From assembly GCF_902459485.1 (NCBI RefSeq), contig NZ_LR699119.1:2347765-2411764 (forward strand): 64,000 nt of DNA, read 5' to 3'. The DNA comes from Aquicella siphonis (GTDB taxonomy: Bacteria > Pseudomonadota > Gammaproteobacteria > DSM-16500). The notes beneath the pieces were generated by a model. That model was not told the origin of the DNA and did no database searches. It saw only the letters and a list, made by a program, of their open reading frames with translations. Positions 11,628 to 21,470 of this stretch are shown here, piece by piece (the first letter of the stretch is position 1; each line of letters opens with the position of its first letter). The translations under genes and the position numbers were made by a program.

Positions 11628-12989
11628 TTAGGTGGTTAAAATTCTCAGCAAGTTGGTGTAGTCTTCTTCGATATCCGCGTCTGACTGCCTCAATTCCGTG
11701 ATCATGCGGCAGGCATGCAATACCGTTGTATGATCTCTGCCTCCAAACGCATCGCCGATTTCCGGCAGACTGTGATTGGTCAATTCCTTGGCCAGAGCCA
11801 TGGCGATCTGACGCGGCCTTGCCACCGAACGGTTGCGCCGCTTGGATAAAACGTCAGCCACCTTGATCTTGTAATACTCTGCCACTGTACGCTGGATGTT
11901 TTCAATCGTCACCAGCTTGTCCTGCAGCGCGAGCAAGTCGCGCAATGCTTCCTTGACAAATTCTAGCGTGATTGCCTTGCCAGTGAAATGGGCATTTGCA
12001 ATGATGCGTTTCAGCGCGCCTTCCAGTTCGCGCACATTGGATCGTATCCGTTTGGCAACAAAAAAAGCCACTTCATAAGGCAGATTGATGTTTGTCTGTT
12101 CCGCCTTGCTCATGAGAATCGCAACACGGGTTTCCAGTTCGGGCGGCTCAACAGCGACGGTCAGTCCCCAGCCAAACCGTGACTTCAGGCGTTCTTCCAC
12201 GCCATTGATTTCCTTGGGATAACGGTCGCAAGTCAGGATAACTTGTTGTTGGCTTTCCAGCAAGGCATTGAAAGTATGGAAAAACTCTTCCTGGGTTCGA
12301 TCTTTGCCGGCAAAAAACTGTATATCGTCAATCAGCAGCGCATCCACATTGCGGTAATAGCGCTTGAATTCATTCATGGCGTTGGTTTGCAAGGCTTTGA
12401 CCATGTCCGCCACGAAACGTTCGGAATGCAGGTACAAGACCCTGGCCTTGGGGTTGTCGCGTATGATCTGGTTGCCTATCGCGTGCATTAAATGCGTCTT
12501 GCCCAGGCCCACACCGCCATAGAGAAACAAGGGATTGTAAGCCACCGCAGGGTTGCCGGCCACCTGCAGGGACGCTGCCTTGGCCAGCTGGTTGGACTTA
12601 CCCTCGACAAAATTGTCAAAAGTGAAATTAGGGTTCAGATTGCTTTGGTAAGTCCTGGTGTCCGTATAAGCAAAAGCTGTTTTGGCATTGATGGGCGCGG
12701 CGGGAGCGGGTGCCTGGGCCTCCGCGCGCTTTTGCAATTCATTGCGCTTGCTGCCAATCTCAAGTGACACGGAAGGCGGGGAATCCTCGCTGAACTGGGC
12801 CACCAGTTCATTAATACGGGTCAAAAAGCGCTCTACAATCCAGTCCAGTACAAAGCGGTTTGGCGCGAGCAGCACCAATCTGCCGTCAGCGTGCTCCGCC
12901 TGTAACGGCCGTATCCAGGTATTGAATTGCTGGGATGGAAACTCGCTCTCCAGAGAATTCAGACATTTTTCCCAAAGTGACACGCCCAC
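11628..12989 (-). CDS. dnaA: Chromosomal replication initiator DnaA
   Basis: 453-residue AAA+ initiator that binds and opens oriC. Domain I begins [14 protein letters not shown]. Domain III has Walker [17 protein letters not shown], Walker [14 protein letters not shown] and the [19 protein letters not shown] sensor region. Domain IV has the DnaA-box-binding [15 protein letters not shown] signature. The start is a GTG with GGAGAG 8 nt upstream; an in-frame GTG lies two codons later. It is the first gene of dnaA-dnaN-recF-gyrB. Unlike most gammaproteobacteria, rpmH is not divergent next to it; rpmH lies about 35 kb away in this window. Confidence 0.98.
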   Translation of the reverse strand: MGVSLWEKCLNSLESEFPSQQFNTWIRPLQAEHADGRLVLLAPNRFVLDWIVERFLTRINELVAQFSEDSPPSVSLEIGSKRNELQKRAEAQAPAPAAPINAKTAFAYTDTRTYQSNLNPNFTFDNFVEGKSNQLAKAASLQVAGNPAVAYNPLFLYGGVGLGKTHLMHAIGNQIIRDNPKARVLYLHSERFVADMVKALQTNAMNEFKRYYRNVDALLIDDIQFFAGKDRTQEEFFHTFNALLESQQQVILTCDRYPKEINGVEERLKSRFGWGLTVAVEPPELETRVAILMSKAEQTNINLPYEVAFFVAKRIRSNVRELEGALKRIIANAHFTGKAITLEFVKEALRDLLALQDKLVTIENIQRTVAEYYKIKVADVLSKRRNRSVARPRQIAMALAKELTNHSLPEIGDAFGGRDHTTVLHACRMITELRQSDADIEEDYTNLLRILTT

Positions 12990-13143
12990 AAGCGCTGCTC
13001 TCCATTAATTCATGATGAATGCGAGTGATGCTGACGAAATATTTCACCGTGCCGTCCAGAAAGGCGGCAAGACATCACTGCAGGGTTAAGTTCACACGGT
13101 TATTCGGATAGGAATAACTACACTATCCAGGCACACAAAACAA

Positions 13144-13180
13144 GGGATACAGATCCCAGGGCCGCGGCAAGGCGGCCCTG
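13144..13180 (-). terminator. Tandem hairpins downstream of the DUF4383 gene
   Basis: Reading leftward after the stop at 13193 there is a 9-bp GC-rich stem (13157-13165 with 13172-13180), then a 5-bp GGGAT/ATCCC stem (13144-13157 region) followed by a T-rich TTGTTTTGTG stretch. The second hairpin plus T-rich tail could end transcription before dnaA. The remaining 12990-13143 interval should hold the dnaA promoter; I see no convincing DnaA-box cluster there. Confidence 0.5.
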
Positions 13181-13192
13181 TGCCTGACTGCT

Positions 13193-13561
13193 TCAGGCTT
13201 CAGCTTGTTTTTTGCTGGCATAATACCCCAAAAAGAGGGAAAGCACACCAATAGCCAGATGTAAAAAATTATCCGCCATATTGACGTGCATCATAAAGAG
13301 ATCGCCATTGCGCGCAAAGCCCACGATCGCGACTATGGTATAAATGGCGCCAAACACAAGAAAATAAAGCCGCGCAAACCGTAAACTGGTCGCAGCCATG
13401 ATGGCGATGACACCGCTCACAATATGCACAATATTATGCATGGTGTCGACTTCGAAAATTCCCAGCAAAGCCCCGTTAGTGGTAAAAGCGGGCATGAATC
13501 CGGCCACGCCGGCGAAGATAAATCCGATACCAAATAAGATGGCGATAAAACGTATCAACAT
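13193..13561 (-). CDS. DUF4383-type small membrane protein
   Basis: 122 residues with four predicted membrane helices (about residues 4-25, 45-62, 65-85 and 95-115). The pattern (LFGIGFIFAGVAGF, then H-N-x-V-H-x-x-SGV and DNFLHLAIG) is that of DUF4383 membrane proteins, whose function is unknown. GAGGT lies shortly before the ATG. It is a single gene between the RhoGEF gene and dnaA, transcribed leftward, with hairpins after the stop. Confidence 0.75.
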   Translation of the reverse strand: MLIRFIAILFGIGFIFAGVAGFMPAFTTNGALLGIFEVDTMHNIVHIVSGVIAIMAATSLRFARLYFLVFGAIYTIVAIVGFARNGDLFMMHVNMADNFLHLAIGVLSLFLGYYASKKQAEA

Positions 13562-13690
13562 ACTGACACCTCCCTGTTAGTCAGGATCTATTATAGCCGA
13601 TTAAGTGAATAGTGCGAGCGGGATGCAGAAAAATCCATGGTCTCGACATCAGCGCCTGGAAAAACAGCATAGCTTACCTGGTCAGCGAAT

Positions 13691-16600
13691 CTATGAGTTG
13701 AATCCCCCCCCGCTTCCTCGGCGATAGCCTGATGTAGTTACCTTTTCTTCCTCTTTTTTGGCTGTGTCAGAAGGTTGTTTTGGAGCCGTTTTTGGAGCTG
13801 TCCTTGTTGCCATCGGGTTGTGCCAGAGTGAAGAGCGTGACACTCCTCCTTTTGCTTCTATTTTTTGTTGCTTTGCCGCCATTTTTTCTGCGACTTTCTG
13901 TTGCTTTTTCTCTTCATTCAGCGCGGTTTTCATGGCCCGTTCAGTCGTCTTCGCTATGTCTTTCAGAAAATCAACCGCATCCCGCGGCAGGGTAACCTTG
14001 CCTTCCTTTTGAAGTTTCAACAGCCCGTTGATTTTAGATAAACAATCATTCAAGCGTTCAGACTCATTTTTGTATTTGTGTTCATCTTCCTTGATGAGTT
14101 TAACAGAGTGTAACAAAGCGCCTAACTGCTTCTCTGCAGTGGCGTATGCCGTACGTAAGTCCTTGTTTGTTGCATGCGCCTTTTCCTTTACCAGTTCTTG
14201 TCTTAAATCCAGCTGTTCCACGTTTTGATGATATAAACCTTTCTTGCTGTTGATTTGAGCCCACAGCGCGTCTACCGGATCCATTTTCTTGGTATCAAAT
14301 TTGGGCTGTCTGGATATGCGGGATAATTCCTTGTCTACGGCATAACACTGTTGCTTGAAATCCTGTTTCATTCCATTGTAACAAGCCTGAAATCCCTTAT
14401 CGACATCCTTCAGCTTGGGTGAATCATTCAGTTTGGCCGCGATAATTTCATTCTTGAGCTGTTTCATTTTTTCGCGTGCGCCTAAATCATCATTGGCTTG
14501 TATCTTATCCATGCCCTTTAGCAAGGCATCAATCTTATCAATTTGGGCAATTATACTATCGCGCTGCTTAACATCTTTCTTATCCTTAGCCAGCTTATAA
14601 TTATTGAGATCAGTCTCCAGTTCTTTTTTAATCTGATTGAGTTCTGATTTGACATTTTCAAACAAGAGATCCGTTTTTTCTTTGGGATCCAGAACCTTGC
14701 CCTCGCTTGAAATGCCAGGATCACTGACACGCGCGCGCGCGATTTGATTCAACTCTTGATCCATATCCCGGATTGCTCGTTTGGTATTTTCAAGGCGCGC
14801 ACTCAATTCTTTTTCCTGCTGAGCAATCAAAACGAATAAAGCCGATTCCTGTCTATCATCTCCAAGATCCGCCAGTGTTTTGTCAACCGATTTTTTTATT
14901 TTTTCTCGTTGAGCCTTGGTTTCCTTTTTAAGTAATTTTTTGAATTTCTTACTGTCTTCCGATAAATCAGGATTAGCTCGCTTGACAATATTCATCGCAT
15001 CGTCTTGTGACTTTTGGTCGATATACTCTTGTAATTGTGATTTGACTTTTGAACTTTTGCGGTAATTCTCAAGCAAAGAGTTTTTGTTCCCGGTCGTGAC
15101 AGACAAGGCATTGCGCAATTCTTCCAATCGCTTGAGTTGAGACTGTAAAATGATGCAATCTTCCACCGCCTTGGTCATTTTATCAACTTTTTCCATGAAT
15201 GGCGGATGTGACCGCAAAGCATTATGATATGACTGACTCCAGGTTCCGGTCCGGGGCACGATAGTTTTAAATTGCATCCATTTGTTATAAACCAGTCCTT
15301 CAATCTGCTGGCTTTTGCCGTCTTTCAAAATCTGAAGCTGTGCCACTATGGAATTATCCTTTTCTGGCGTATGCAACACAGTACTAACCCGGGATCCTAT
15401 ATCAAAAATCTGCTTGTTTTCCCTGGAGACCATTTCCCGCATATGTGCAACAACATCAAATTCCTCAAAAGTGCCTGCTTTTATGATGGAAGTAATGGTG
15501 GTGTCAAGAAACGACTTTCTCTCCTTTCTTCCCAACATTTTCTCGCCGGTTCTTTCCATATCTCTGGCCGCCGTCACATACATCAATTGTGCGGACTCGT
15601 GATCATTGGTCAATGATCTTCTGGTTTGATCGAATGGAACCTGAATAGCTTGCACTTCTTCCGGCGAAAAGAGTGGTCGATCAGCATCCTGCAGCGTAAC
15701 CAGTTTATTGAATATTTCTTCCAGTGACGCAAGCTGGGCAGAAGTGGCTTCATTGCTGACAAGTTTCGCGAGAGCGCCTATCACTGCACTCACTTCGCTT
15801 TGCACTTTCAAATATTTTTTATTTTCCGGATCATCTTTCAGTTTTTCTGAAATTTCGCCTTGCTTGCGCAAAGCTTCCTTAAGCAGTTGTTCGTTTGGTG
15901 ACAGTAGATGTTCCGGAGACAGCAAGGCTCTCTGTTTGATTTGGTCTAGTGTGGGTACTTGTAAAGCCTGATATTCTTTTTTAAGCGCTGCGATGGCTTC
16001 GTATTTTCCCTGGAAATAATCCTTATATTCAGGGTACTCGGCTTCCCATGCCTGAAACCGGCTTACCATTTCTTTCATGAAGAAATATACTCTGATATCC
16101 TGCGCTGTCGCCGATTTTTTTTCATTATTGACTTCAGCTATGATCTGACGCGTATCATGGTATAATTGATCCGTCGCACCGCCTTCTATCGTATACGCTC
16201 TCAGTTCAGATTTTTTAGCAGAGACTTCCCTATCAGAAGGCGTAATAGGATCATTTCTGAAAGCTTCAAATTCCTTTTTCGCTTCGGGTGTCATCGGGAT
16301 CTCGCCCGCAATTTGATCCACGTGTAATTGATACTTGGTAAGGCGCTGAGTAGGCTTGATAGGATAAGACTCATTGCCGCTTAATTTCCACACCAGAGCG
16401 GGTTCCAATGGATATTTTTTGCTGAGCTCTTCCACAAATTCACCAAACGCCTTGTATGTCGCGATAATTGGTTCAAAAGATCTGATATACGCTTTAACTT
16501 CCTCACTATTAAATGCCTGTACAACTTCACCATAGAGTGTTTTGGTTAACTCTTTGTCCTCAGCCAATTCTTTCAGTGCGTCCTGTATTCTTTCCCTGCG

Positions 16601-16918
16601 CTGATCAGGCGGTATTCCCAGTTCATCAAATTTCCTTTCAATCAAGTCATAAATTCTTTTAGCATCGGGTATGTTATCGAGTAAGACGCTTCCCTGTGCC
16701 AGAACCTGACCCATCTCAATGTATTTTTGTATCAAGTCTCTCTCGGTTTGATCGAGATGCTCCGCTTTGCGGAGTTCTTCAAGATAACCAATCATGTCTT
16801 TCATATCTTGAACATATTGGTATTCCGTATAAATCAACTCTCCTAACACTTGCATCATTTTTTTGGATCCTACCGCATCATCCGAAACATGAACCGGTAC
16901 TGGTCTTGTCTGCGCCAT
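13691..16918 (-). CDS. Dbl-homology (RhoGEF) domain protein with long coiled coils, probable secreted effector
   Basis: 1075 residues with no signal peptide. Residues about 22-215 read as a Dbl-homology domain: CR1-like VLGELIYTEYQYVQDM (Glu27, Thr31, Glu32, Tyr35) and CR3-like SYPIKPTQRLTKYQLHVDQI (Lys188, Pro189, Gln191, Arg192, Lys195, Tyr196), the segment that in eukaryotic DH domains contacts Rho GTPases. A PH domain is not evident. Residues about 230-1030 are mostly charged alpha-helix and coiled coil. The tail is Thr/Lys/Pro-rich and carries KKEEEK about 20 residues from the end, resembling the glutamate-rich signal of Dot/Icm substrates. Start ATG 16918 has GAGGTGGGG upstream. It is transcribed divergently from polA. 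DH domains are essentially eukaryotic, so activation of host Rho-family GTPases is inferred, not shown. Confidence 0.75.
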   Translation of the reverse strand: MAQTRPVPVHVSDDAVGSKKMMQVLGELIYTEYQYVQDMKDMIGYLEELRKAEHLDQTERDLIQKYIEMGQVLAQGSVLLDNIPDAKRIYDLIERKFDELGIPPDQRRERIQDALKELAEDKELTKTLYGEVVQAFNSEEVKAYIRSFEPIIATYKAFGEFVEELSKKYPLEPALVWKLSGNESYPIKPTQRLTKYQLHVDQIAGEIPMTPEAKKEFEAFRNDPITPSDREVSAKKSELRAYTIEGGATDQLYHDTRQIIAEVNNEKKSATAQDIRVYFFMKEMVSRFQAWEAEYPEYKDYFQGKYEAIAALKKEYQALQVPTLDQIKQRALLSPEHLLSPNEQLLKEALRKQGEISEKLKDDPENKKYLKVQSEVSAVIGALAKLVSNEATSAQLASLEEIFNKLVTLQDADRPLFSPEEVQAIQVPFDQTRRSLTNDHESAQLMYVTAARDMERTGEKMLGRKERKSFLDTTITSIIKAGTFEEFDVVAHMREMVSRENKQIFDIGSRVSTVLHTPEKDNSIVAQLQILKDGKSQQIEGLVYNKWMQFKTIVPRTGTWSQSYHNALRSHPPFMEKVDKMTKAVEDCIILQSQLKRLEELRNALSVTTGNKNSLLENYRKSSKVKSQLQEYIDQKSQDDAMNIVKRANPDLSEDSKKFKKLLKKETKAQREKIKKSVDKTLADLGDDRQESALFVLIAQQEKELSARLENTKRAIRDMDQELNQIARARVSDPGISSEGKVLDPKEKTDLLFENVKSELNQIKKELETDLNNYKLAKDKKDVKQRDSIIAQIDKIDALLKGMDKIQANDDLGAREKMKQLKNEIIAAKLNDSPKLKDVDKGFQACYNGMKQDFKQQCYAVDKELSRISRQPKFDTKKMDPVDALWAQINSKKGLYHQNVEQLDLRQELVKEKAHATNKDLRTAYATAEKQLGALLHSVKLIKEDEHKYKNESERLNDCLSKINGLLKLQKEGKVTLPRDAVDFLKDIAKTTERAMKTALNEEKKQQKVAEKMAAKQQKIEAKGGVSRSSLWHNPMATRTAPKTAPKQPSDTAKKEEEKVTTSGYRRGSGGGFNS

Positions 16919-17159
16919 ACCCCACCTCGTTTATAGGTTTTCTATGTATATGTTTTAAGTATAGATAAGATTTGAAAATTTTCTTTTGCGTGGTAATTAT
17001 TTGATTTACTTGCCTTATTACCTGATGCTCACCGGCCGGAACTGAAATTTTCCAAGACTGTCTCCGCCTGGTTTGCCCAGACAGGATGAGTACAGACATT
17101 TCTTGCCTCTCCCGGCCATTTTCATTATCCTCAGGCTGATTTCACCCTCAGGAACCGCT

Positions 17160-19856
17160 ATGTCCGCACAAAACAAACCGCTTGTTCTCGTTGACGGCTC
17201 TTCGTATTTATACCGGGCGTTTCACGCCTTGCCGGCGCTCATGAATTCCAAAGGATTTCCCACGGGGGCCGTATATGGCATGGTCAACATGCTGAAACGG
17301 CTGATAGCGGATTATCAGCCGGAATACATGGCGGTGGTGTTTGACACCAAGGGCAAGACATTCAGGGATGACTTGTATCCGGCTTACAAGGCGACCCGGA
17401 CAGAAATGCCGGGCGAACTGGCGCAGCAGATTGAACCCATACACGAAATTATCCGCGCCATGGGACTGCCGCTGATCGCGGTTGAAGGCGTGGAAGCAGA
17501 TGATGTCATTGGCACACTCGCGGCCCGCGCGACGCACAACAAAATAGATTGTGTCATTTCCACCGGCGACAAAGACCTTGCGCAGCTGGTGAATAAACAC
17601 ATCACGCTCATTAACACCATGAATAACACCACGCTGGATCCCGCGGGTGTGAAAGAAAAGTTCGGCGTGCCGCCCGAACGCATCATCGATTATCTGACCC
17701 TGGTGGGCGATACATCGGATAACGTTCCCGGCGTGCCTCAGGTAGGCCCCAAAACCGCGGCGAAATGGCTGAATGAATACGGCTCGCTGGATAATATCGT
17801 CGCCCATGCTGAAAAGATTACCGGCAAGGCTGGCGATAATCTGCGCGCCTCACTGGAACAATTACCGCTGACCCGCTCCCTGGTCACGATCAAACTGGAT
17901 GTGGATTTGCCCATTCAATTTGACCAGTTGAAAATTGACAGTGCGGACAAGGCCCGGCTGACTGAATTATTCAGGGAAATGGAATTCAAATCCTGGCTAG
18001 CGGAATTGCTGGATGAAACCAAAAACACGCACAGTGACAAATATGCCCGTTATGAAATCATACGGGATGAGACTGTCTTTCTGGAGTGGGTGAACCAATT
18101 AAGCCGGTCTGAAATATTCGCGTTTGATACTGAAACCACCAGCCTGGATTACATGCGCGCGGATTTGGTCGGCGTCTCGTTTGCCCTCGCGCCGGGTAAA
18201 GCGGCGTATGTTCCTTTTGGTCATGATTATCCCGGCGCGCCCGGACAGCTTGCGCGGAACAAGGTGCTGTCCGCTTTAAAGCCCGTGCTGGAAAACGAAC
18301 GGATAAAAAAAATCGGTCAGAACATCAAATATGACATGGAAGTGCTGGCGAAAGCCGGCGTGACCTTGCGCGGAGCCGCGTTTGACACCATGCTGGAATC
18401 TTACGTGAAGGACAGCACGGGCAGTAACCACAGTATGGATGCGCTTGCGCTCAAATATCTGGGCTGGCGCACGATTACTTTCGAAGATGTCGCCGGAAAA
18501 GGCGCGAAACAGCTCACTTTCAATCAGGTCGATGTGGAAAAAGCGGGCATCTATGCCGCGGAAGATGCGGATGTGACCTTGCAGCTGCATCAAGCGCTGT
18601 GGCCGGGCATTAGTGCGGAACCAGGCTTGAAACATATCTTTGAACACATTGAAATGCCGCTGGTGCCGGTGCTGGCGCAAATCGAACGCAACGGCGTGTT
18701 AATTGATCCGGTCAAACTGGAAACCCAGGGAAGAGAATTACAGAAACGCCTGCTGGAACTGGAACAGGAAGCGTTTACCGCCGCAGGCATGTCATTCAAT
18801 CTGAATTCGCCCAAGCAATTACAGGAAGTCCTGTTTCAGAAACTGAAACTGCCCGTGCTGCAAAAAACGCCGACTGGACAAGCATCCACCGCCGATAATG
18901 TGCTGCAGGAACTGGCCCTGGACTACGCCATGCCGCAGCTGATTATCGAATATCGCAGCCTGAGCAAACTCATGTCCACTTACACAAACCGCCTCGTCGA
19001 GCAAATCAATCCTGACACCGGACGCATTCATACTTCGTATAATCAGACAGGCACGGCGACAGGGCGGCTGTCTTCTTCCGAGCCCAATCTGCAAAACATT
19101 CCCATACGCACACCTGAAGGACGGCGCATCCGCCAGGCGTTCATCGCGCCGCGCGGTTGCCAGCTCATCAGCGCGGATTATTCACAAATTGAATTAAGAC
19201 TGATGGCGCATATTTCCGAAGATCCCAGCCTGTTAAACGCCTTCGCCAATAACCTGGATATTCATAAGGCCACCGCCGCCGAAGTCTGGGGCGTCGCGCT
19301 TGACGCAGTGACCCCCGAAATGCGCCGTGACGCCAAAGCCATTAACTTTGGGCTGATTTACGGCATGTCGGCATTTGGCCTGACACGCCAGCTGGGCATA
19401 GACCGTAAGAACGCCCAGGATTATATAGACCGGTATTTCGCGCGTTATCCGCGCGTCAAAGCCTATATGGAAAACACCCGCAGCATGGCCAGGGAAAAAG
19501 GTTATGTTGAAACCTTGTGGGGGCGCCGTTTATACCTGCCTGATATACACGCAAGCCAGATTCCCCGGCAAAAGGCCGCGGAACGCACAGCCATTAATGC
19601 TCCGCTGCAAGGCAGCGCGGCGGACATCATCAAGCTGGCCATGATACGCATCCATCACTGGCTGAACGAAAGCGGTGTTCGTGCAAAAATGATCATGCAA
19701 GTCCATGATGAACTCGTATTCGAAGCGGATGAAAAGGATTTGTCGGCGATTGCTGACCAGATCCGGCGTCATATGACGGAAGCTGTCAGTCTGCGGGTGC
19801 CGTTGCTGGTATCACTCGGAAGCGGTGCCAACTGGGATGACGCTTCCGCGCACTGA
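17160..19856 (+). CDS. polA: DNA polymerase I
   Basis: 898 residues from ATG 17160, which has AGGAA upstream; the frame stays open to 17073 but the extra 29 residues are not polA-like. The 5' nuclease domain begins LVLVDGSSYLYRAFHAL. The 3'-5' exonuclease domain keeps FAFDTETTSLD, so proofreading should be intact. The polymerase domain has SADYSQIELRLMAHIS (motif A), RRDAKAINFGLIYGMS (motif B) and MQVHDELVFE (motif C). It is divergent from the RhoGEF gene across 241 bp. Length is close to the 928 residues of E. coli. Confidence 0.98.
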   Translation: MSAQNKPLVLVDGSSYLYRAFHALPALMNSKGFPTGAVYGMVNMLKRLIADYQPEYMAVVFDTKGKTFRDDLYPAYKATRTEMPGELAQQIEPIHEIIRAMGLPLIAVEGVEADDVIGTLAARATHNKIDCVISTGDKDLAQLVNKHITLINTMNNTTLDPAGVKEKFGVPPERIIDYLTLVGDTSDNVPGVPQVGPKTAAKWLNEYGSLDNIVAHAEKITGKAGDNLRASLEQLPLTRSLVTIKLDVDLPIQFDQLKIDSADKARLTELFREMEFKSWLAELLDETKNTHSDKYARYEIIRDETVFLEWVNQLSRSEIFAFDTETTSLDYMRADLVGVSFALAPGKAAYVPFGHDYPGAPGQLARNKVLSALKPVLENERIKKIGQNIKYDMEVLAKAGVTLRGAAFDTMLESYVKDSTGSNHSMDALALKYLGWRTITFEDVAGKGAKQLTFNQVDVEKAGIYAAEDADVTLQLHQALWPGISAEPGLKHIFEHIEMPLVPVLAQIERNGVLIDPVKLETQGRELQKRLLELEQEAFTAAGMSFNLNSPKQLQEVLFQKLKLPVLQKTPTGQASTADNVLQELALDYAMPQLIIEYRSLSKLMSTYTNRLVEQINPDTGRIHTSYNQTGTATGRLSSSEPNLQNIPIRTPEGRRIRQAFIAPRGCQLISADYSQIELRLMAHISEDPSLLNAFANNLDIHKATAAEVWGVALDAVTPEMRRDAKAINFGLIYGMSAFGLTRQLGIDRKNAQDYIDRYFARYPRVKAYMENTRSMAREKGYVETLWGRRLYLPDIHASQIPRQKAAERTAINAPLQGSAADIIKLAMIRIHHWLNESGVRAKMIMQVHDELVFEADEKDLSAIADQIRRHMTEAVSLRVPLLVSLGSGANWDDASAH

Positions 19857-19907
19857 TGCGGCCAGATTTTCCGCATTATGTGAGGCCGGGAATATAGCTA
19901 GAGTGGC

Positions 19908-20047
19908 ATAAGTTTCATTGGACTGCGACAGTCTTTGATTCTGTCAGTGAGCGACTGGATTTCAGGATGAAATCCTTAGCCACAGGGATGTGGCGTCTGG
20001 AGCGAAGCAGACAGAATCAAAGACTGTCGCAGTCCAATGAAACTTAT
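19908..20047 (+). repeat. 140-bp element: 38-bp perfect inverted repeats enclosing two GGA-loop hairpins
   Basis: Arms 19908-19945 and 20010-20047 are perfect 38-bp reverse complements. Between them, on the plus strand only, are two small hairpins: a 7-bp stem with an AGGAT loop (19957-19975) and a 6-bp stem with a GGGA loop (19979-19994). The second contains ACAGGGATGT, which fits the CsrA/RsmA consensus RUACARGGAUGU as I know it. An RNA read from polA toward the next gene would form a long stem capped by a junction with two CsrA-type loops. Long perfect arms also suggest a MITE-like dispersed repeat. No second copy was seen in this window. The flanks 19857-19907 and 20048-20147 hold nothing else recognisable. 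Confidence 0.7.
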
Positions 20048-20147
20048 TAAGAACAGCAGCCTATTCAGCACCGGCACAAAAGCCGGATTTCGCATTGGCG
20101 AAACTTTCTTGCTATGATAGGTTAACAGTAGCCCAAGGACGATCTGT

Positions 20148-20987
20148 ATGGATACACTTCTGCCTTCAAAACCCGGTTCTTACCGCAAGATCATCAAAAC
20201 CAGCATCAAACTATATCGCGCGAGTTTCACTCGAATCATCTTGTTAAGCCTTCTGTTGTCTCTCACCATGTTTATTCCGCGAATTCTGACCATTTTCATT
20301 GGCGAAGACTGGCTGTTTAACCTGCCGCCGCTGAGTCCGCACCGGCTCTGGATACTGGCCGTGGATCTGGTCGTCCTGACGTTTTTTGTCGGCATTATCT
20401 GGCGCATGCATTGCGTGATCCGTGACAAGCACGAACCCCTGATTGAAGATATATCCGTCGGCCTGAAAAAACTGCTTTATGTGGTATTCGCGACTCTGAT
20501 AGAGAGCGCCATCGTTTTTTCCGTGATGCTGACCATGGTCGGCATTCAACTTGTACTGGTTAAATATCAAGTGCTCTTTTACAACCACTTGCTGGGAGGA
20601 ATGATCACACTGGCCATCTTCAGCATTCAGCTTTTGCTGATTACCTATATTTCCATGCTGTTCATCTTTCTGGTTCCCTTGATCGCGATAGAAAACAGGG
20701 GAGTGCTAGGCTCTCTGGAGCGCAGCGCCAGGCTGGTGTGGAATCACTGGTGGCGCGTCTTTTCAGTTCAGATCACCCCGTGGCTGTGTTATCTCGCATT
20801 ATTAATTATCATCAAATATGTACTGCGCATTAATATCCATATATATTTCGTCGAACCCAGCACCAATACAATCTGGACCACGCTTATCCATCTGATTGTC
20901 TTTGCGCTGTATATACCGTGGTTTGCCGCCACCTTGCTCGTCCAACTGAAAGACCTGGAACTTAGAAAACATTTAGTGCCTCAATGA
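20148..20987 (+). CDS. Polytopic inner-membrane protein of unknown function
   Basis: 279 residues, strongly hydrophobic, with about six predicted membrane segments (near residues 25-45, 65-90, 105-135, 150-185, 205-225 and 240-262). No catalytic motif is visible. The layout, an N-terminal cytoplasmic stretch followed by ARLVWNHWWRVFSVQ between helices, resembles bacterial membrane proteins of the UPF0259/glycerophosphodiesterase membrane-domain kind, but I cannot name it. Its stop overlaps the ruvX start (ATGA), so the two are translationally coupled. Confidence 0.7.
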   Translation: MDTLLPSKPGSYRKIIKTSIKLYRASFTRIILLSLLLSLTMFIPRILTIFIGEDWLFNLPPLSPHRLWILAVDLVVLTFFVGIIWRMHCVIRDKHEPLIEDISVGLKKLLYVVFATLIESAIVFSVMLTMVGIQLVLVKYQVLFYNHLLGGMITLAIFSIQLLLITYISMLFIFLVPLIAIENRGVLGSLERSARLVWNHWWRVFSVQITPWLCYLALLIIIKYVLRINIHIYFVEPSTNTIWTTLIHLIVFALYIPWFAATLLVQLKDLELRKHLVPQ

Positions 20988-21427
20988 ATTCAGAAAACAT
21001 TTCCACACCCAAAATACTTTTGGGGTTTGATTTTGGCATGAAACGGATAGGTGTTGCCGTAGGTCAAACCATCACCAGAACTGCGAGACCTGTTGCCACC
21101 CTCCAGGCCAAAGACGGCCTTCCCCAATGGAATGAACTCGAAAAGCTCATCAAAAGATGGCGGCCCGATGCCCTGGTCGTGGGCATTCCGCTCAATATGG
21201 ATGGAACCGAACAGAAAATCAGCGCTCAGGCGCGTCAGTTCGCTGAATTACTGCGCGAGCGCTGCAAACTGCCCGTACATGAAATGGATGAGCGTCTGAC
21301 TACCCGGGATGCGCGGGAGCGGCTGTTTACCCAGGGCGGATTCAAGGCACTTCAGGATGGACAAGTTGACAAAGTCGCTGCACAATTAATCCTCCAAAAC
21401 TGGTTTGCGGCAAAGCTCGATCATTAG
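20984..21427 (+). CDS. ruvX: Putative Holliday junction resolvase / pre-16S rRNA nuclease RuvX (YqgF)
   Basis: 147-residue RNase H-fold nuclease. Visible are the catalytic GFDFGMKRIGVAVG strand with the first Asp, the VVGIPLNMDGTE motif and the MDERLTTRDA segment with the DER acid; the last Asp is in GQVDKVAAQLIL. YqgF/RuvX is implicated in 16S rRNA 5' maturation and recombination. Its start overlaps the stop of the membrane-protein gene by 4 bp. Length is standard. Confidence 0.93.
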   Translation: MNSENISTPKILLGFDFGMKRIGVAVGQTITRTARPVATLQAKDGLPQWNELEKLIKRWRPDALVVGIPLNMDGTEQKISAQARQFAELLRERCKLPVHEMDERLTTRDARERLFTQGGFKALQDGQVDKVAAQLILQNWFAAKLDH

Positions 21428-21470
21428 AGACTGCCCGCGGCTCATGGCGGCTGACTAGAAATACTGGAAT

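Noticed and set aside
12990..13192. Possible oriC upstream of dnaA
   Set aside because: Only poor matches to TTATNCACA were found (two or more mismatches) and there is no AT-rich unwinding region with box clusters.
16940..16975. PmrA-box-like repeat upstream of the RhoGEF gene
   Set aside because: Two CTTA motifs occur on the minus strand with a 10-bp period, not the 11 bp of the PmrA box, and the flanking bases do not match.
17073..17159. N-terminal extension of polA
   Set aside because: The extra 29 residues do not resemble DNA polymerase I, and the ATG at 17160 has a ribosome site.
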